NCBI GenBank assembly: GCA_035610365.1
Contig: CM069436.1
Coordinates: 4,516,937-4,580,936, forward strand
Source of the DNA: Aquatica leii
Lineage: Eukaryota; Arthropoda; Insecta; Coleoptera; Lampyridae
Direction of reading: 5' to 3'
DNA length: 64,000 nucleotides
How positions within the stretch are numbered: the first letter of the stretch is position 1; each line of letters begins with the position of its first letter. This document shows positions 12,735-23,295 of the stretch, in pieces. The position numbers were made by a program, and so were the translations under genes. The notes beneath the pieces are model-generated. The model had not been told where the DNA came from. It ran no database searches and was given only the letters and a program-made list of their open reading frames with translations.

Positions 12735-13655
12735 AGAGATTTTGCTACTTCATGGTGGCATTGGTCTTGAAGAAACATTTGTTTTTGTTGGTAAAACTTT
12801 TAATTCTATTTGGAAACTGTTTTGCTGTCCAATTGTAATGGATCACATTTGCTTTACCTGTGGTTTTCTTTGTAGATTTACACTGTTTATAGAATCTGTT
12901 TAAAACCGCATTGCTAATTTGGCTAATTATTATTTTTTGCGTGAATTTTTGGCGTGATTAAAGGAAAAGAAAATAGTGGTCTTTTCGGAACCGATGATCA
13001 TAATTGTATAAACAGAGTTGCGTCTTATTAATTAAGATTAAGGCGGTTATTTACTTGTCTCATGCGGCACAAAATATTTTAGGGAAATTTTTGGAACTAA
13101 TCAATATGCCAAATAGTTTTAAAAATATCCACGGAACGTCATGTGGGATACTTTGTCGGTCTCTTGCACTGCTTTGTAACTTCCCTTTTTATTCAGCAGT
13201 GTCAATTTGTTATTTTGCACCGATATATTATCCGTCACTTAAACAGAAAAAACGGCCGCCACTCCGAGTGTACCTGAGGAATTCTTGGTTTGGAGACACC
13301 ATAAAGGTACATTCCACTTAGAAGTTATATATGATTGTTTAATGCTATGATCTTACAATTGAAATTTCCCAGTGGGAAAATCCTAGTGGGGGTAAGTTAG
13401 GATATCTTGAAGAAAAAGTGTGCTGTGGGAAGAGATGATACTTAAGGTGAATTCCCTGATTTATGAGTACACCATTTTGTAGAACAATCAGGCGTTTAAA
13501 TCTTTGATTATGATGTTTTGTTTTTAATGTGGAACTGACCTGTACCACTTGTGCAATGCACCGGAAAGCAAAATTAAATACAATTCAAGGTACGAACTAA
13601 TAATTTATTTTATACAATTACGTTACAGTATGATACATAATATTGCATTTAATAT
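12735..13655. other. 3' flank of the secreted-protein gene (module copy 3, presumed parent)
   Basis: DNA directly downstream of the intact gene and homologous to the two modules inside the array. On the gene's strand an AATAAA signal lies at 13604-13609, about 50 bp after the stop, so transcripts probably end near there and the rest is intergenic. A plus-strand frame of about 105 codons at 13004-13321 has no recognisable domain and is disrupted in copy 1, so I do not call it a gene. Confidence 0.7.
13604..13609 (-). terminator. Polyadenylation signal of the secreted-protein gene
   Basis: AATAAA on the minus strand, 47 nt downstream of the TAA at 13656-13658. It is conserved in the two captured copies, because the whole 3' flank was duplicated with the exon. 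Confidence 0.6.
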
Positions 13656-15259
13656 TTACAATTCCGAATGCACGTATTCTTTTTTGACTCGAACTTCTTC
13701 CGCGTGGAAATCTTCGCACGACTTATGGAAAACGTCCTAAAACGAATTTCATTAATCGAACTACTACAACTTGTTTTTAAGAATAGAGCTGTTTAAATTT
13801 TCCCACTTAAAACCATGAACTGTGATTGGTTATATGGAAACACTTCTTTTAAAAAAAAGCAAAACGTACCTCGCAGTTTTTATTATCCATCACGTTCGCG
13901 TACAACGTCCAAAACGATGTGTCCGCGCTATTGCTTAGAGACCAACCGGCAACTAAACTGGACGCTTTGTACAAAAACCATTTTATTTTTGGCAAATTCG
14001 CACTTTCATCGGGAATTTCTTGATTTACCAGACACATCACGTACCTAAAAACAATAACGGGTGATTAAATCTAACTAATCTAGAAACAGAACATGTACTT
14101 GTCGCATTTCTTGTTATTTTTAGCGAAACGGAACGCTCTGTAAACTCTAACAACGGGTTCAATTAATTCCAAATTAACGATGTCAGTTAATTGTCTAGCC
14201 AAGTCTTCTTCCTTTACTTTTTTACCGGCAAAGTACCCTTTATACATGACGTTATTGTACATATCCTGAAAGGTGAATTTAGAAAGTATACAAAAGGACA
14301 GTTGCACTTACTTTAACATATTCATACACGGGCTTAACGTATTGTTTCGATCTAAATTTGTATCCAAAGTTTTGTTCGATGGAATAATTAATAATTGAGC
14401 TTAAACTATCGATAGGGTCTTTGGATTTAAATAAAGCACTTTTCGGGTAACCTCTGCCTTTTAACAAGTTATTCACTTGCCCTTCCAAAGTCGATATTAA
14501 CCTATCGAAAAAGTTGCAAAAAGACATTTTTCGTAATAGTAATACTTACACGGTCCTAAATGCCGGATCAAAAATACGCGAAGCTATAGGAGCTATTTGA
14601 GCCACGACGACTTCAATCCAACGCTTTCTAAACGAATGATTCTCCAGCGATTCTCCAAGTTTGAGGAAGTCGAAAGAACCTTTGTTGTTGGTAAACGATT
14701 TGAAAAAAGGCGTTTCAGAAATTAAAGCTTTTAAAACGATTCCAGTTTCGGTCTGGCCAAAATATTTAAATAATTCTTGCGCCTTTTCGACTAGTGGCGG
14801 TAGCAACCAATCGTGTCCGGAGCTTTCTCCTTTATGCCCTTCGGTTTCGACGAAAGAATTAATTGCCGAAAATGCCATCGGCATAAAATTCATTAAATTC
14901 TCTAAACCCCCTTCTTTGCCAAATAATTCGATCAGCCAAGATATTATGTTTGAATCTTTTCCACCTCCAGAGTTTGCAGTTAGGCCGTAAATAATCGTTT
15001 TTAAAAACGATGGGTCTAAAGACCCCGTTCCGCTGTCGCCACCACCCAGCATCGTTCCGATACCTTCTAAAATTTGATTCGCGTTTCTGCTGGCGCCCAT
15101 GTTAAACAACGCGTCGGTAATATGTTTTCCGCCGTCTGATTCGATGAACGATTGAAGCACGTCTCCAAAATCAGTTTCTATTTCGTTATCTTCGTCGTGT
15201 TGGATTGTAAATTGAAACAAGCAAATCGCTATTAATAAAACCTCCAGTTTCATCCCCAT
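13656..15259 (-). CDS. Uncharacterised secreted protein, five exons, about 440 aa
   Basis: I assembled this gene from splice signals on the minus strand. Exon 1 is 14550-15259, exon 2 is 14312-14501, exon 3 is 14099-14265, exon 4 is 13870-14044 and exon 5 is 13656-13736. Introns of 48, 46, 54 and 133 nt all have GT and AG ends, and the exons sum to 1323 nt, exactly 441 codons including TAA. The ATG at 15259 is preferred; the frame extends to a TTG just upstream. The protein starts with a signal peptide (MGMKLEVLLIAICLFQFTIQ), followed by an acidic mature N-terminus. It has a Gly/Ser-rich stretch around residues 70-105 and alpha-helical amphipathic segments. Four cysteines (about 354, 360, 413, 421) all lie in the C-terminal 90 residues, suggesting two disulphides. 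I recognise no named domain. It is likely an extracellular insect protein of unknown role. Its 3' end is duplicated twice in the adjacent array. Confidence 0.82.
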
Positions 15260-16518
15260 TTTCAATTTCTAAAACAACGCCATTTTAGGATATAAACGTA
15301 TTTGAAAATACCCGGTAATTTAACCGAACTCTGTTTTATCGACGTGACACGTTAGCGAAATTTGTTTACAAGTAACCATAGGCAACTTAGTATTAGAATA
15401 AATTAATTGAACAAACGTAAACTTAATGCTTATCCAACAACAATATTCCACGTATACCAATTACGAGTTCAGTAAATTTTCGACACGAATCGACCGACTC
15501 GTAAATCTCTCGAAACAATTAGCAATTAATTTTGTTATTGCACGAGAATAAATTACCGATAGTTATAATAGGTTTAATTTAAAAATATGCACTCACCATG
15601 TATCTACTCCTACTCGGGCGTGATGATTTTAGTCGAATACGAAAAAGTCTTTGTAACTCACTGAAAGGGTAAAGACCGACTTAAATCTACAAAACGGTAC
15701 CTCGCGTTCCGTGTCCTCTAACGCACACTGATTGCTTAAGTACCTGCTCGTATTTCTATATCTTCCTTTTCCAACATTCGACAAAATTGTTTACATTTAT
15801 TACCTGGCGACTTTTTACTGGCTCACATCCACGTCGCGTTTCTTATCATTTTTCTCATTGCAAACAAAAGTGCCTAATAATAAATTTTCTCATATATTTA
15901 GAATTTAACGAGACTTTTGATAACGGTAATAACACCGTTCTTTTTTAACTACGTAGGCCCGCGTCGTTTCTTTTCACGTGTACACTTACAGTTAGTCATT
16001 TTTCGGGTTAAAAGTTACCGACAGTTTTATTTTAAAGCGATAATTACTTTATGGCCTTAGGTGTGTAAAATAACTACGATAAATATGAATCACGATTTTT
16101 CTATATAGATAACATGCATTAACAACATATTACATATATGTTGTTATATCAGTAAATATCTTCAATTTTTTTTAAATAAAATTTCTAGAGTTGTTGTTGA
16201 GTTTTATTTGTTTTTGTTTAGTTAATATTTGCATGTTATAAATGAAATCAAACAAATTGTCTGTTATTTGTGTTTTTATCACGACTTGAAAAAAAACCTA
16301 CAGTCGAAAACAATGAAAAAGTTTTGTCAACGTTTACAAGATTTTATTCCAATTTCACGTAAACCGTAATAATATTAAGAATGTAAGGTTTTGTATGAGG
16401 AGAACATGTGAGACAAGATACGCGGATAACTCAAAGACAAATACAGGTATTTTATCTCACGTGTTCTATGGTGTATAGACAACACACCTTACATCTATGT
16501 TTTTTTGAATAATACTTG
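15260..16518. other. Upstream region of the secreted-protein gene; no gene seen
   Basis: AT-rich DNA without a supported coding region. It must contain the promoter of the minus-strand gene, but I cannot place a convincing TATA box or 5' untranslated exon. An imperfect inverted repeat at about 16380-16498 (ATGTAAGGT... and ...ACCTTACAT, with AGAACATGTGAGAC facing TCTCACGTGTTCT) could form a hairpin of about 115 nt and may be a small MITE. Confidence 0.5.
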
Positions 16519-18918
16519 TAATAGCAGACTTCTTTTTAAATCGGAGAGAGAGGAAAGTTCTACCCTAGCTCTATTTCATTTTAACGGCATTGCAACATCA
16601 GCACCTTCAATTACCCTAAACTAACTAGAATTTTTGTAAATGTCCCTAAATAAATGTCATTCTTGACAACCTTTTGACAACAAAACAAAACAATAACGTA
16701 ACTTTTAATTCATAATTCGTAAACCTTTAATTGTTTTACTTTTGAAAAACACTCGAGGCCTGAAAAAAAACCAAAACAAACTTGAATAAACACAAAAGCA
16801 GGGGCCACGTTATGGATCACATGTACAAAGTCATACAAAGTTATAACTTCCGATTATGACTATAACAATTGAATGTTTAAATGATTAAATTATCATTGAA
16901 AAAATTAAATGTATTTCATAATCATATGCAATATGTATATAATACACTCTGAACTATATAATTAAGCATAACTCAAATAATATACAACAAATTCTTGTTA
17001 ACTCGGTTAGCAGCAATAATCAAAATGAAATAACTATCACTAGAATTATCGTTAAAATATCTATAAAAACTACATCTCCGAACAATATTAACTTTCAGAT
17101 TCATTATGTATTATAAGTTTGCATCGAAAACATAATCGAATTCTTTAGTCGAGTGAAATACCAAATTGTTTCGAACATATCTTATTCAATGTTGGTGTAA
17201 TAAAAACAAAAATGATCAACAGACTTCAATTATTCTAAAGAATAGTCAAACCATTTATTAAGAATTCAAATAATAGTAATAATATAAACAATGTAGATAA
17301 TTTCCATTGGAATCCTAGATTAAATAATAAATTATTTAGATAGGCCACTTAATACACATATTTGTTTTTCCACTACTAGTTGTATACGCTTGCATTATTA
17401 CGTATAATAGAAGGCCGTGAAGTTGTACTTTTTTAAGCGCAGGTAAATAATATTTCATTATTAACTAGTAGTTAATAATGAACATATTTACATTTTCTGA
17501 TAATACTACAACAGTTTCAAAGAAAAAAAGTTTACCAAACTGCGTACCAAGAGCAAGAGATTTTATTTAATGCTAATTTAAGTTTTCAAATCGCTCAATT
17601 AATAAATTAATTTGATTTTAAAAAGTAAATTATTTGAAGTTCGCGCTTAATTAAATGTGAATAGTATTGAGTTAAATATCCTTTAGATATAATCAATGCT
17701 TAAAATAATAATGTTTTTAAACAATTTAAACAACTTTAGCAATAAAAACTTACGTTATCTGTTTATTTTTGTGTTTTAAATCACAATTAAGAATTACGTC
17801 AAAATTAATTCTATTAAACTAATGACAACTGTCAGAATTACTGACTTGATTTTTAATTTAAAATTAATATCTTAAATTTTAAATTTGATTTAGTAACAGG
17901 TAGAAAGGTTTTAATAATTCTAGTAGTGGAAAAAATTGTATATATAACACGGTTGAGAAGTTCATTATAACCTGCGCGATTTATATCCCTCGACGCTTCG
18001 CGTCTCGCGATATAATCTATCGCTTAGGTTATAATGATGCACTTCTCAACCTTGATATATAATATACTATTTTATATTGAGACATCTTTTGAGTTGTGCT
18101 ATTACTAAAATAATTTAGCGGCAACTTTAATTTTAATAATAATTTTATTATTTAGAATTAAATTTTTATTTTTAATAAATAATAACAACTGAAAATGTTT
18201 ACCACCGTTTAATTAAAGACATATACAATAATAAATATTTGGAACTTACTTAAACTAATACCTAAAACACATTTAACATAATGTTCTTTTATAAAACAGT
18301 CTTCGTTTTTTGAGTAATTCGAACGCTTCTTTATATAAATGATATGTTCTACTAGAAACTCTAGTTTCTTTTCCTAATAAAATTCGATTGATCCCTTTAT
18401 AAAAATTAAAAATACACATGTCAATAACAACATTTACGAGATACTGTTAATTCACTTCTTAAAAATGACAATAACACAAAGTTTGACTGTTATTTATGAC
18501 ACTTGGGACATGATACGCGCGTTCCCTGCACATGCTATTATTTATTATTTAATTTAGGTACATGATTAAGTCAAAAATCGTGTGAATTCGGTTTCCGACT
18601 TTATGCGAAAACGACTAGTGCCATCTAATGAAAAGGACTAAAACTGTTTTCTATAAAAACAAAACGTACAATGCCAGTACCATGCCAGTACTCATACCCT
18701 GATTGGAATTATCTAACTATTTTCATTTAGAAGTTAGGTTATTGTCCTTGACTTTTTGCAAAGCAGGTACACCACTCCCTACGTTTATTTAGGGACATGT
18801 AAAAAAATCTAGTTGTTTTAGGAATATTGTAGATGTTAACGTGGCAGTGCCGGTAAAATGAAATAGAGCTAGGGTAGAACTTTCCTCTCTCTCCGATTTA
18901 AAAAGAAGTCTGCTATTA
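16519..18918. mobile_element. Non-autonomous DNA transposon, 2.4 kb, with TIRs of about 135 bp
   Basis: 16519-16655 and 18783-18918 are inverted copies. Both outer ends read TAATAGCAGACTTCTTTTTA and keep matching through AGAGAGGAAAGTTCTACCCT and ATGTCCCTAAATAAA. The first 75 bp are nearly identical and the rest is diverged. A TA at each outer edge would fit a TA target duplication (Tc1/mariner-like), but this is not decisive. The interior is AT-rich, has no transposase frame, and contains the hairpin at 17951-18051. Confidence 0.75.
17951..18051. repeat. Strong hairpin of about 100 nt
   Basis: GGTTGAGAAGT, TCATTATAACCT and GCGCGATTTATATC on the left arm pair with their inverted counterparts on the right arm. 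The loop is around CCTCGACGCTTCGCGTCTC. It is markedly GC-richer in the centre than its AT-rich surroundings. It could be a palindromic MITE core or a structured RNA; nothing in the sequence separates these. Confidence 0.7.
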
Positions 18919-18958
18919 AAGAAATTTTGTCAAATTCAGCATACTACGCGGCGCTTTA

Positions 18959-19166
18959 TACAGGGTGTGTCAGATATAGACATTCGTTTTAATTCGGGTA
19001 GGACAAAAGATACACAGTATCCGTGCGTAAGAGAAATTGGCGACGATACAACATCTAGAAATAAAATTTTAGAGGATGAAACACCGAAAATATTTTGAAC
19101 AGTGCAACTCCTAGTTCAACCGGAGGTGGCCATTACCTTTGTTATTTTAATTGGAACACGCTGTAT
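18959..19166. mobile_element. MITE of about 0.2 kb with CAGGGTGTGTC-type ends
   Basis: Starts TA-TACAGGGTGTGTCAG and ends GGAACACGCTGTATA, giving imperfect TIRs of about 15 bp and TA-type flanks, as in small mariner-like MITEs of insects. There is no coding capacity. Another scrap with a similar start (ATACGGGGTGATTATAAGTC) lies at about 19303. Confidence 0.55.
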
Positions 19167-19539
19167 ATTATTACATTTTTGTATTTTCCAAGCAATTCCA
19201 TTATGACTTATTAATTTTATTTTGAAAAATTTGTATTTACTTTGGACGTTTTTAATGCATTCATCTATCTTTCAACAGTAATTTTTAAAACTATGCTACG
19301 TTATACGGGGTGATTATAAGTCAAAGTTACATAACACTTTTTTTAAATGAACACTCGCAGAAATCTTTACAAAACGCGATTCACACGTTAATTCTGCACA
19401 AATGTGTTACAGCATTTCCTATACCTATCTTAAATCGTTTTTCTGTTATAAGAAAAAAAAACAGCGCGTTCAGTAAATATAGACGCAAATGATCGTAAAA
19501 ACAAAAGTACACATTGTTGCACATATTGTAAAATATTGT
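19167..19539. other. AT-rich spacer; no gene seen
   Basis: No supported reading frame, RNA gene or repeat, apart from the short fragment at about 19303 that resembles the start of a mariner-like MITE. Confidence 0.4.
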
Positions 19540-19615
19540 AACGAATTTTTTATTTATACTAAAAATATATACACGTTTATAACTAACCGAATTAATTTAA
19601 TCTAAGGATATTTAA
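19540..19615 (-). repeat. Left part of an older LTR-like repeat split by the Ty3/gypsy insertion
   Basis: On the minus strand this matches the end of the repeat at 54060-54533 (ATATCCTTAGATT, then AATTAATTCGGTTAGTTA and an AATAAA-like tract). The other part continues at 22909-23280 on the far side of the Ty3/gypsy element, so the two pieces were once joined. Confidence 0.6.
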
Positions 19616-19859
19616 TGAAGGATGGGGTCGCGACTGCGCTGGATTAGGCGCGCGTGCCTGTGATTAAGTACGCAAGCGATGGAAACCAATATAACCCCGG
19701 GCCGGACGTAGAAGAGTAGAGTTAAGATTCGACGTTTTAACTCAAACGAAAGAACGACGGCGACGTTATTTTTAAGTTAATAGTTTTTATGTTAGTACCA
19801 TTGATTATATACGGTTGTTATACTTATTGCTTTTTTATTAATAAATATTCAATCCTACA
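19616..19859 (+). repeat. Ty3/gypsy 5' LTR
   Basis: 244 bp, TGAAGGATGGGG...AATCCTACA. A polyadenylation-like AATAAATATT lies near its 3' end (about 19840). The upstream GC-rich part (CCCCGGGCCGGACG) contrasts with the AT-rich genome. Confidence 0.92.
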
Positions 19860-19863
19860 AAAT

Positions 19864-19881
19864 TGGGGACTCGTCCTGGAT
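19864..19881 (+). other. Primer binding site, proline-tRNA type
   Basis: TGGGGACTCGTCCTGGAT starts 4 nt after the LTR. It matches the well-known proline-tRNA primer site of gammaretroviruses and some retrotransposons at 16 of 18 positions (my alignment from memory), so tRNA-Pro is the likely primer. Confidence 0.7.
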
Positions 19882-19899
19882 TGAAAGGAGTAAATAACG

Positions 19900-20597
19900 A
19901 TGGAGAAAACAATAAGTAACTTTAAACTAGAAGAACTTAAAGAGAAATTACGACGAAGAGGATTGAATACGACAGGAACGAAGACTGAATTGTTCAATCG
20001 CATGATGGCGAACGATCCTTCAGGATCATGGATGTATGAAACCGACGACGACGAAATTAACGATGATAACGATGTGTGCGATGTGCAAAAAGACGCAGTG
20101 ACAAATGTTTCAGCTTCAGCGATGACTTCTTACGATGTACGAGAACTGGAATTGATACGAAGAGAAAAAGAACTTGCCGAGCGAGAATTAAAGATGGTGC
20201 AACGTGAAATTGAACAGCTACGATTGAGGATGCCAACCAACGAAGAACGGGAAGCAGCAACGACGACCTCAAAAGCAAATATTAGTGCCATAGCAATGTT
20301 CTAAATTATTTCGAAGGTAACGGCGAAGATTACGACAATTGGGAGAAGCAGGTAAAACTTCTTAAAAATACTTATAAATTAAACGACGGATTAACTCGAA
20401 TTTTGATTGGAATGCGACTTAAAGGAAAAGCACGAGAATGGTTTAACTCAAGATCGGAATATCTTGAAATGTCAATCGCAGATTTATTTGTCGAAATGCG
20501 GTCAATGTTCGATCATAGACCTAGCAAATTGGTGCTGCGAAGAAAATTTGAAACGCGAATGTGGGAAAGAGAAGAATCGTTTACATGGATGATTTAA
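19900..20597 (+). pseudogene. gag of the Ty3/gypsy element, frameshifted
   Basis: The frame 19900-20304 starts MEKTISNFKLEELKEKLRRR and carries a SAP-type helix-extension-helix at about residues 6-35, then an acidic linker and a coiled coil (residues 80-115). A frameshift near 20290 moves the reading to the frame holding NYFEGNGEDYDNWEKQV and GMRLKGKAREWFNSRSEY, a typical retrotransposon capsid region. That region runs to about 20580. The gag then fuses directly to reverse-transcriptase sequence by deletion, and the usual CCHC knuckle is missing. SAP-like N-termini are known in gag proteins of some insect gypsy elements. Confidence 0.85.
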
Positions 20598-22682
20598 TTA
20601 TACCGTCAGCAGATTACGATAGTGGCTTACAAAATGTGAAAACTGTTTTAAACGTCGCGAGTGAATTTGGCTGAGAAATAAATTGGAAGAAGTGTCAGTT
20701 TTTAGAATCGAAAGTTGAGTTTTTAGGGCACTTAATTGAAAACGGATGCGTACGGCCTTCTACACATAAAACAGACGCGGTCATGAAATTTCCAGAACCC
20801 AAGTGCATAAAACAAGTGCAAAGTTTCCTTGGATTAACGGGTTACTTTAGGAAGTTTATACGCAATTATTCCCTGATAGCACGACCGTTAACTAATTTGT
20901 TGAAAAATCATGTTAAAGTTTCAATTTAACGAAGAACAGAGACAAGCATTTGTGAAACTTAAGACAATATTAAGTGATAGTCCAGTTTTAAAGTTGTATC
21001 GCGTTAATGCAGAGACTGAATTACATACCGACGCAAGCATGTACGGATTTGCTGCTATACTTTTCCAAAGATGCGAAGAAGATAATGCTTTTCATCCGGT
21101 GTTTTATGCAAGTGGTAAGACGACCGCGGCCGAAGAAAAATACATTAGTTATGAACTCGAGGTTCTAGCTATAATTCGATCATTAAAAAAGTGGCGTGTT
21201 TATTTGATCGGTATTCCTTTTAAAATCGTAACGGACTGTAAAGCATTTACTTTAACGACGAGTAAAAAAGAATTATGCGTGCGAGTTGCAAGATGGGCTT
21301 TATTTTTGGAAGAGTTTGATTATACAATTGAACATCGACCGGGAAAAAGTATGCTTCATGTAGATTCGCTTAGTAGCAATCCTGCGCGTTCTTGTTTTCT
21401 AATTAATGAATGTCGAGTTAAAAAAGCACAACACGACGATAAACAATTGACAAACATTTTCGAATTAGCTAAAGTATCGAATAGTGGTTACATTATGCGT
21501 AATGAACTTTTATTTAAGGAAATCGATGATGAATTGTGTTTGATTGTACCTCGATCAATGCAATCAGAAATTATAAGGTCAATACATGAAAAGGGACATT
21601 TTTCAGGAAGTAAAATTGAGACGCTAATAAAACGCGAATATTGGTTTCCCAATATGCGAAAAAGAATTGATAAAGTGGTGCGTAATTGTGTTTCATGCAT
21701 CTTGGCGGAGAGAAAACAAGGAAGACAAGAAGGGTTTTTGTACCGACTTGATAAAGGCGACGTGCCTTTAGCAGTGTATCATATCGATCATTTAGGACTT
21801 TTACCATCGACGCGAAAACGTTATAGACATATATTTGTGGTCGTAGATGGATTTTCGAAATTCGTTTGGTTGTATGCGACGCGTTCGACGGGTACAGCGG
21901 AAGTTTTAACGAGATTGCAAAAGCAATCGGCAATTTTTGGTAATCCACGTAAAATTGTTTCTGATCGTGGAACAGCGTTTACGTCTAACGATTTCGCTGA
22001 TTATTGTAAAACGGAAAAAATCGAACACAACTTAATCACTGTAGGAGTACCGAGGGCGAACGGGCAAGTTGAGCGTGTTAATCGAACCATCATTCCGTTA
22101 TTAACGAAATTGTCAGCACCAAACCCCAACGAATGGTTTAAATACTTGGACACGGCGCAAAAGTAATTAAATGCCACACCACATCGAAGTATTGGTACAA
22201 CACCGTTCAAACTTTTATTTGGAACACATGTTAGGATGAACAGTGATCTTACAATCCGTGAAATGGTTGAAAGAGAATGTTTCAAGAAGACCGCGACGAA
22301 TTACGAACGCGAGCTAAAGAACAGATAGTGAAAATACAAGAGGAAAATAGAAAATGTTTTAACAAAAACCGTAAGTCTGGACAAACTTACAACGAAGGTG
22401 ATTTAGTGGCGATAAAAAGAACACAGCTCGGGCCAGGTTTGTAGTTTGCATCGAAATATTTGGGACCGTATCGAGTTACCACGTTATTACGTAACGATCG
22501 TTACATTGTTGTAAAACTAGGTGATCATGAAGGTCCACAGGAGACATCGACTTCGGTTGATTACATGAAGCCGTGGATCGACAACTTCGATGTAGACGAT
22601 ATTTCTTCCGAAGAAGATGAAAATGATTCGTTTGAGGACAAACAAAACTTGCAGGACGGCCGAGTGAAGGATGGGGTCGCGA
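20583..22682 (+). pseudogene. pol of the Ty3/gypsy element, truncated and mutated
   Basis: Begins inside the reverse transcriptase at YMDDLIIPSADYD, so the fingers, most of the palm and the protease are absent. A TGA interrupts EFG(*)EINWKKC at about 20671, and a frameshift lies at about 20905. The long open stretch 20910-22166 holds RNase H (TELHTDASMYGFAAILFQ), the integrase zinc region (HEKGHFSGSK... to NCVSC) and the integrase core with D, D and E residues in YHIDHLG, VSDRGTAFTS and GQVERVNRT. A TAA at about 22165 and a frameshift at about 22280 follow. The C-terminal domain (GDLVAIKRTQLGPG, then a TAG) runs into the 3' LTR. Confidence 0.9.
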
Positions 22683-22908
22683 CAGCGCTGGATTAGGCGC
22701 GCGCGCCTGTGATTAAGTACGCAAGCGATGGAAACCAATATAACCCCGGGCCGGACGTAGAAGAGTAGAGTTAAGATTCGACGTTTTAACTCAAACGAAA
22801 GAACGACGGCGACGTTATTTTTAAGTTAATAGTTTTTATGTTAATACCATTGATTATATACGGTTGTTATACTTATTGCTTTTTTATTAATAAATATTCA
22901 ATCCTACA
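22665..22908 (+). repeat. Ty3/gypsy 3' LTR
   Basis: 244 bp, near-identical to 19616-19859. The three differences I count are T/A in GCGAC(T/A)GCGC, T/C in CGCG(T/C)GCC and G/A in TTA(G/A)TACC. The preceding purine tract (CAGGACGGCCGAG) is weak as a polypurine tract. Confidence 0.92.
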
Positions 22909-23280
22909 TTAATAAAAACACTTACACTAACTTATATCACTTACACGAAGATAAAATAAAATAATATTCGCGGATAGCTTCACACACTTGTTTACACTAA
23001 AGTCACGTACAAGATTATACTCCGCATATTTATCTCCACACGCGCTAATTACTTTTTTATTTAAACTTGACTAAGCTTCTTAACACTGCCATCTTCACAT
23101 TACGCGAATAACTCACCTCGGATTTGTCTGCACAGTATTTATACAGTGGTAAAACGTTCCCGTATGCTTCGCACCCTTCGGTGAACGTTCTAGAAAACAT
23201 CGCGAAGGCTCCCGAAGTTGCGAATAACTTCTCGAACGTTTCGATATTGACGTTAATTTTTATGAAGTAAGTCTAATTGT
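22909..23280 (-). repeat. Right part of the older LTR-like repeat (minus strand)
   Basis: The reverse complement matches 54060-54490: GGCAGTGTTAAGAAG, TCAAGTTTAAATAAA, AATCTTGTACGTGACTTTA and GTAAACAAGTGT. A TATA-like TGTATAAATACTG sits upstream of the shared GTTATTC...GGCAGTGTTAAG segment, as in an LTR promoter. I cannot see its internal region, so it may be a solo LTR. Confidence 0.6.
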
Positions 23281-23295
23281 TAAGAAATGGATGTA

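Larger units (their letters stand above)
19616..22908 (+). mobile_element. Ty3/gypsy LTR retrotransposon, internally deleted
   Basis: Two 244-bp direct repeats (19616-19859 and 22665-22908) begin TG and end CA, and differ at three positions that I can count. The target duplication TTAA lies at 19612-19615 and 22909-22912. After a 4-nt gap comes a primer site resembling proline tRNA. The gag has a SAP-like N-terminus. The pol region keeps the reverse transcriptase YMDD box, RNase H, zinc-binding HHCC and integrase core. Zinc knuckle, protease and most of the reverse transcriptase are deleted. The order RT-RNaseH-integrase is diagnostic of Ty3/gypsy. Nonsense and frameshift changes make it non-functional, although the LTRs are young. 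Confidence 0.93.

Noticed and set aside
13004-13321. 105-codon plus-strand frame with GKFLELINMPNSFK
   Set aside because: Shared only between copies 2 and 3 of the module, broken in copy 1, and no recognisable domain.
1-13600. Regularly repeated units that might suggest a CRISPR array
   Set aside because: Units are about 190-200 bp, degenerate, without unique spacers, and the genome is plainly eukaryotic.
14661-14990. 109-codon plus-strand frame
   Set aside because: Opposite-strand shadow of exon 1 of the secreted-protein gene.
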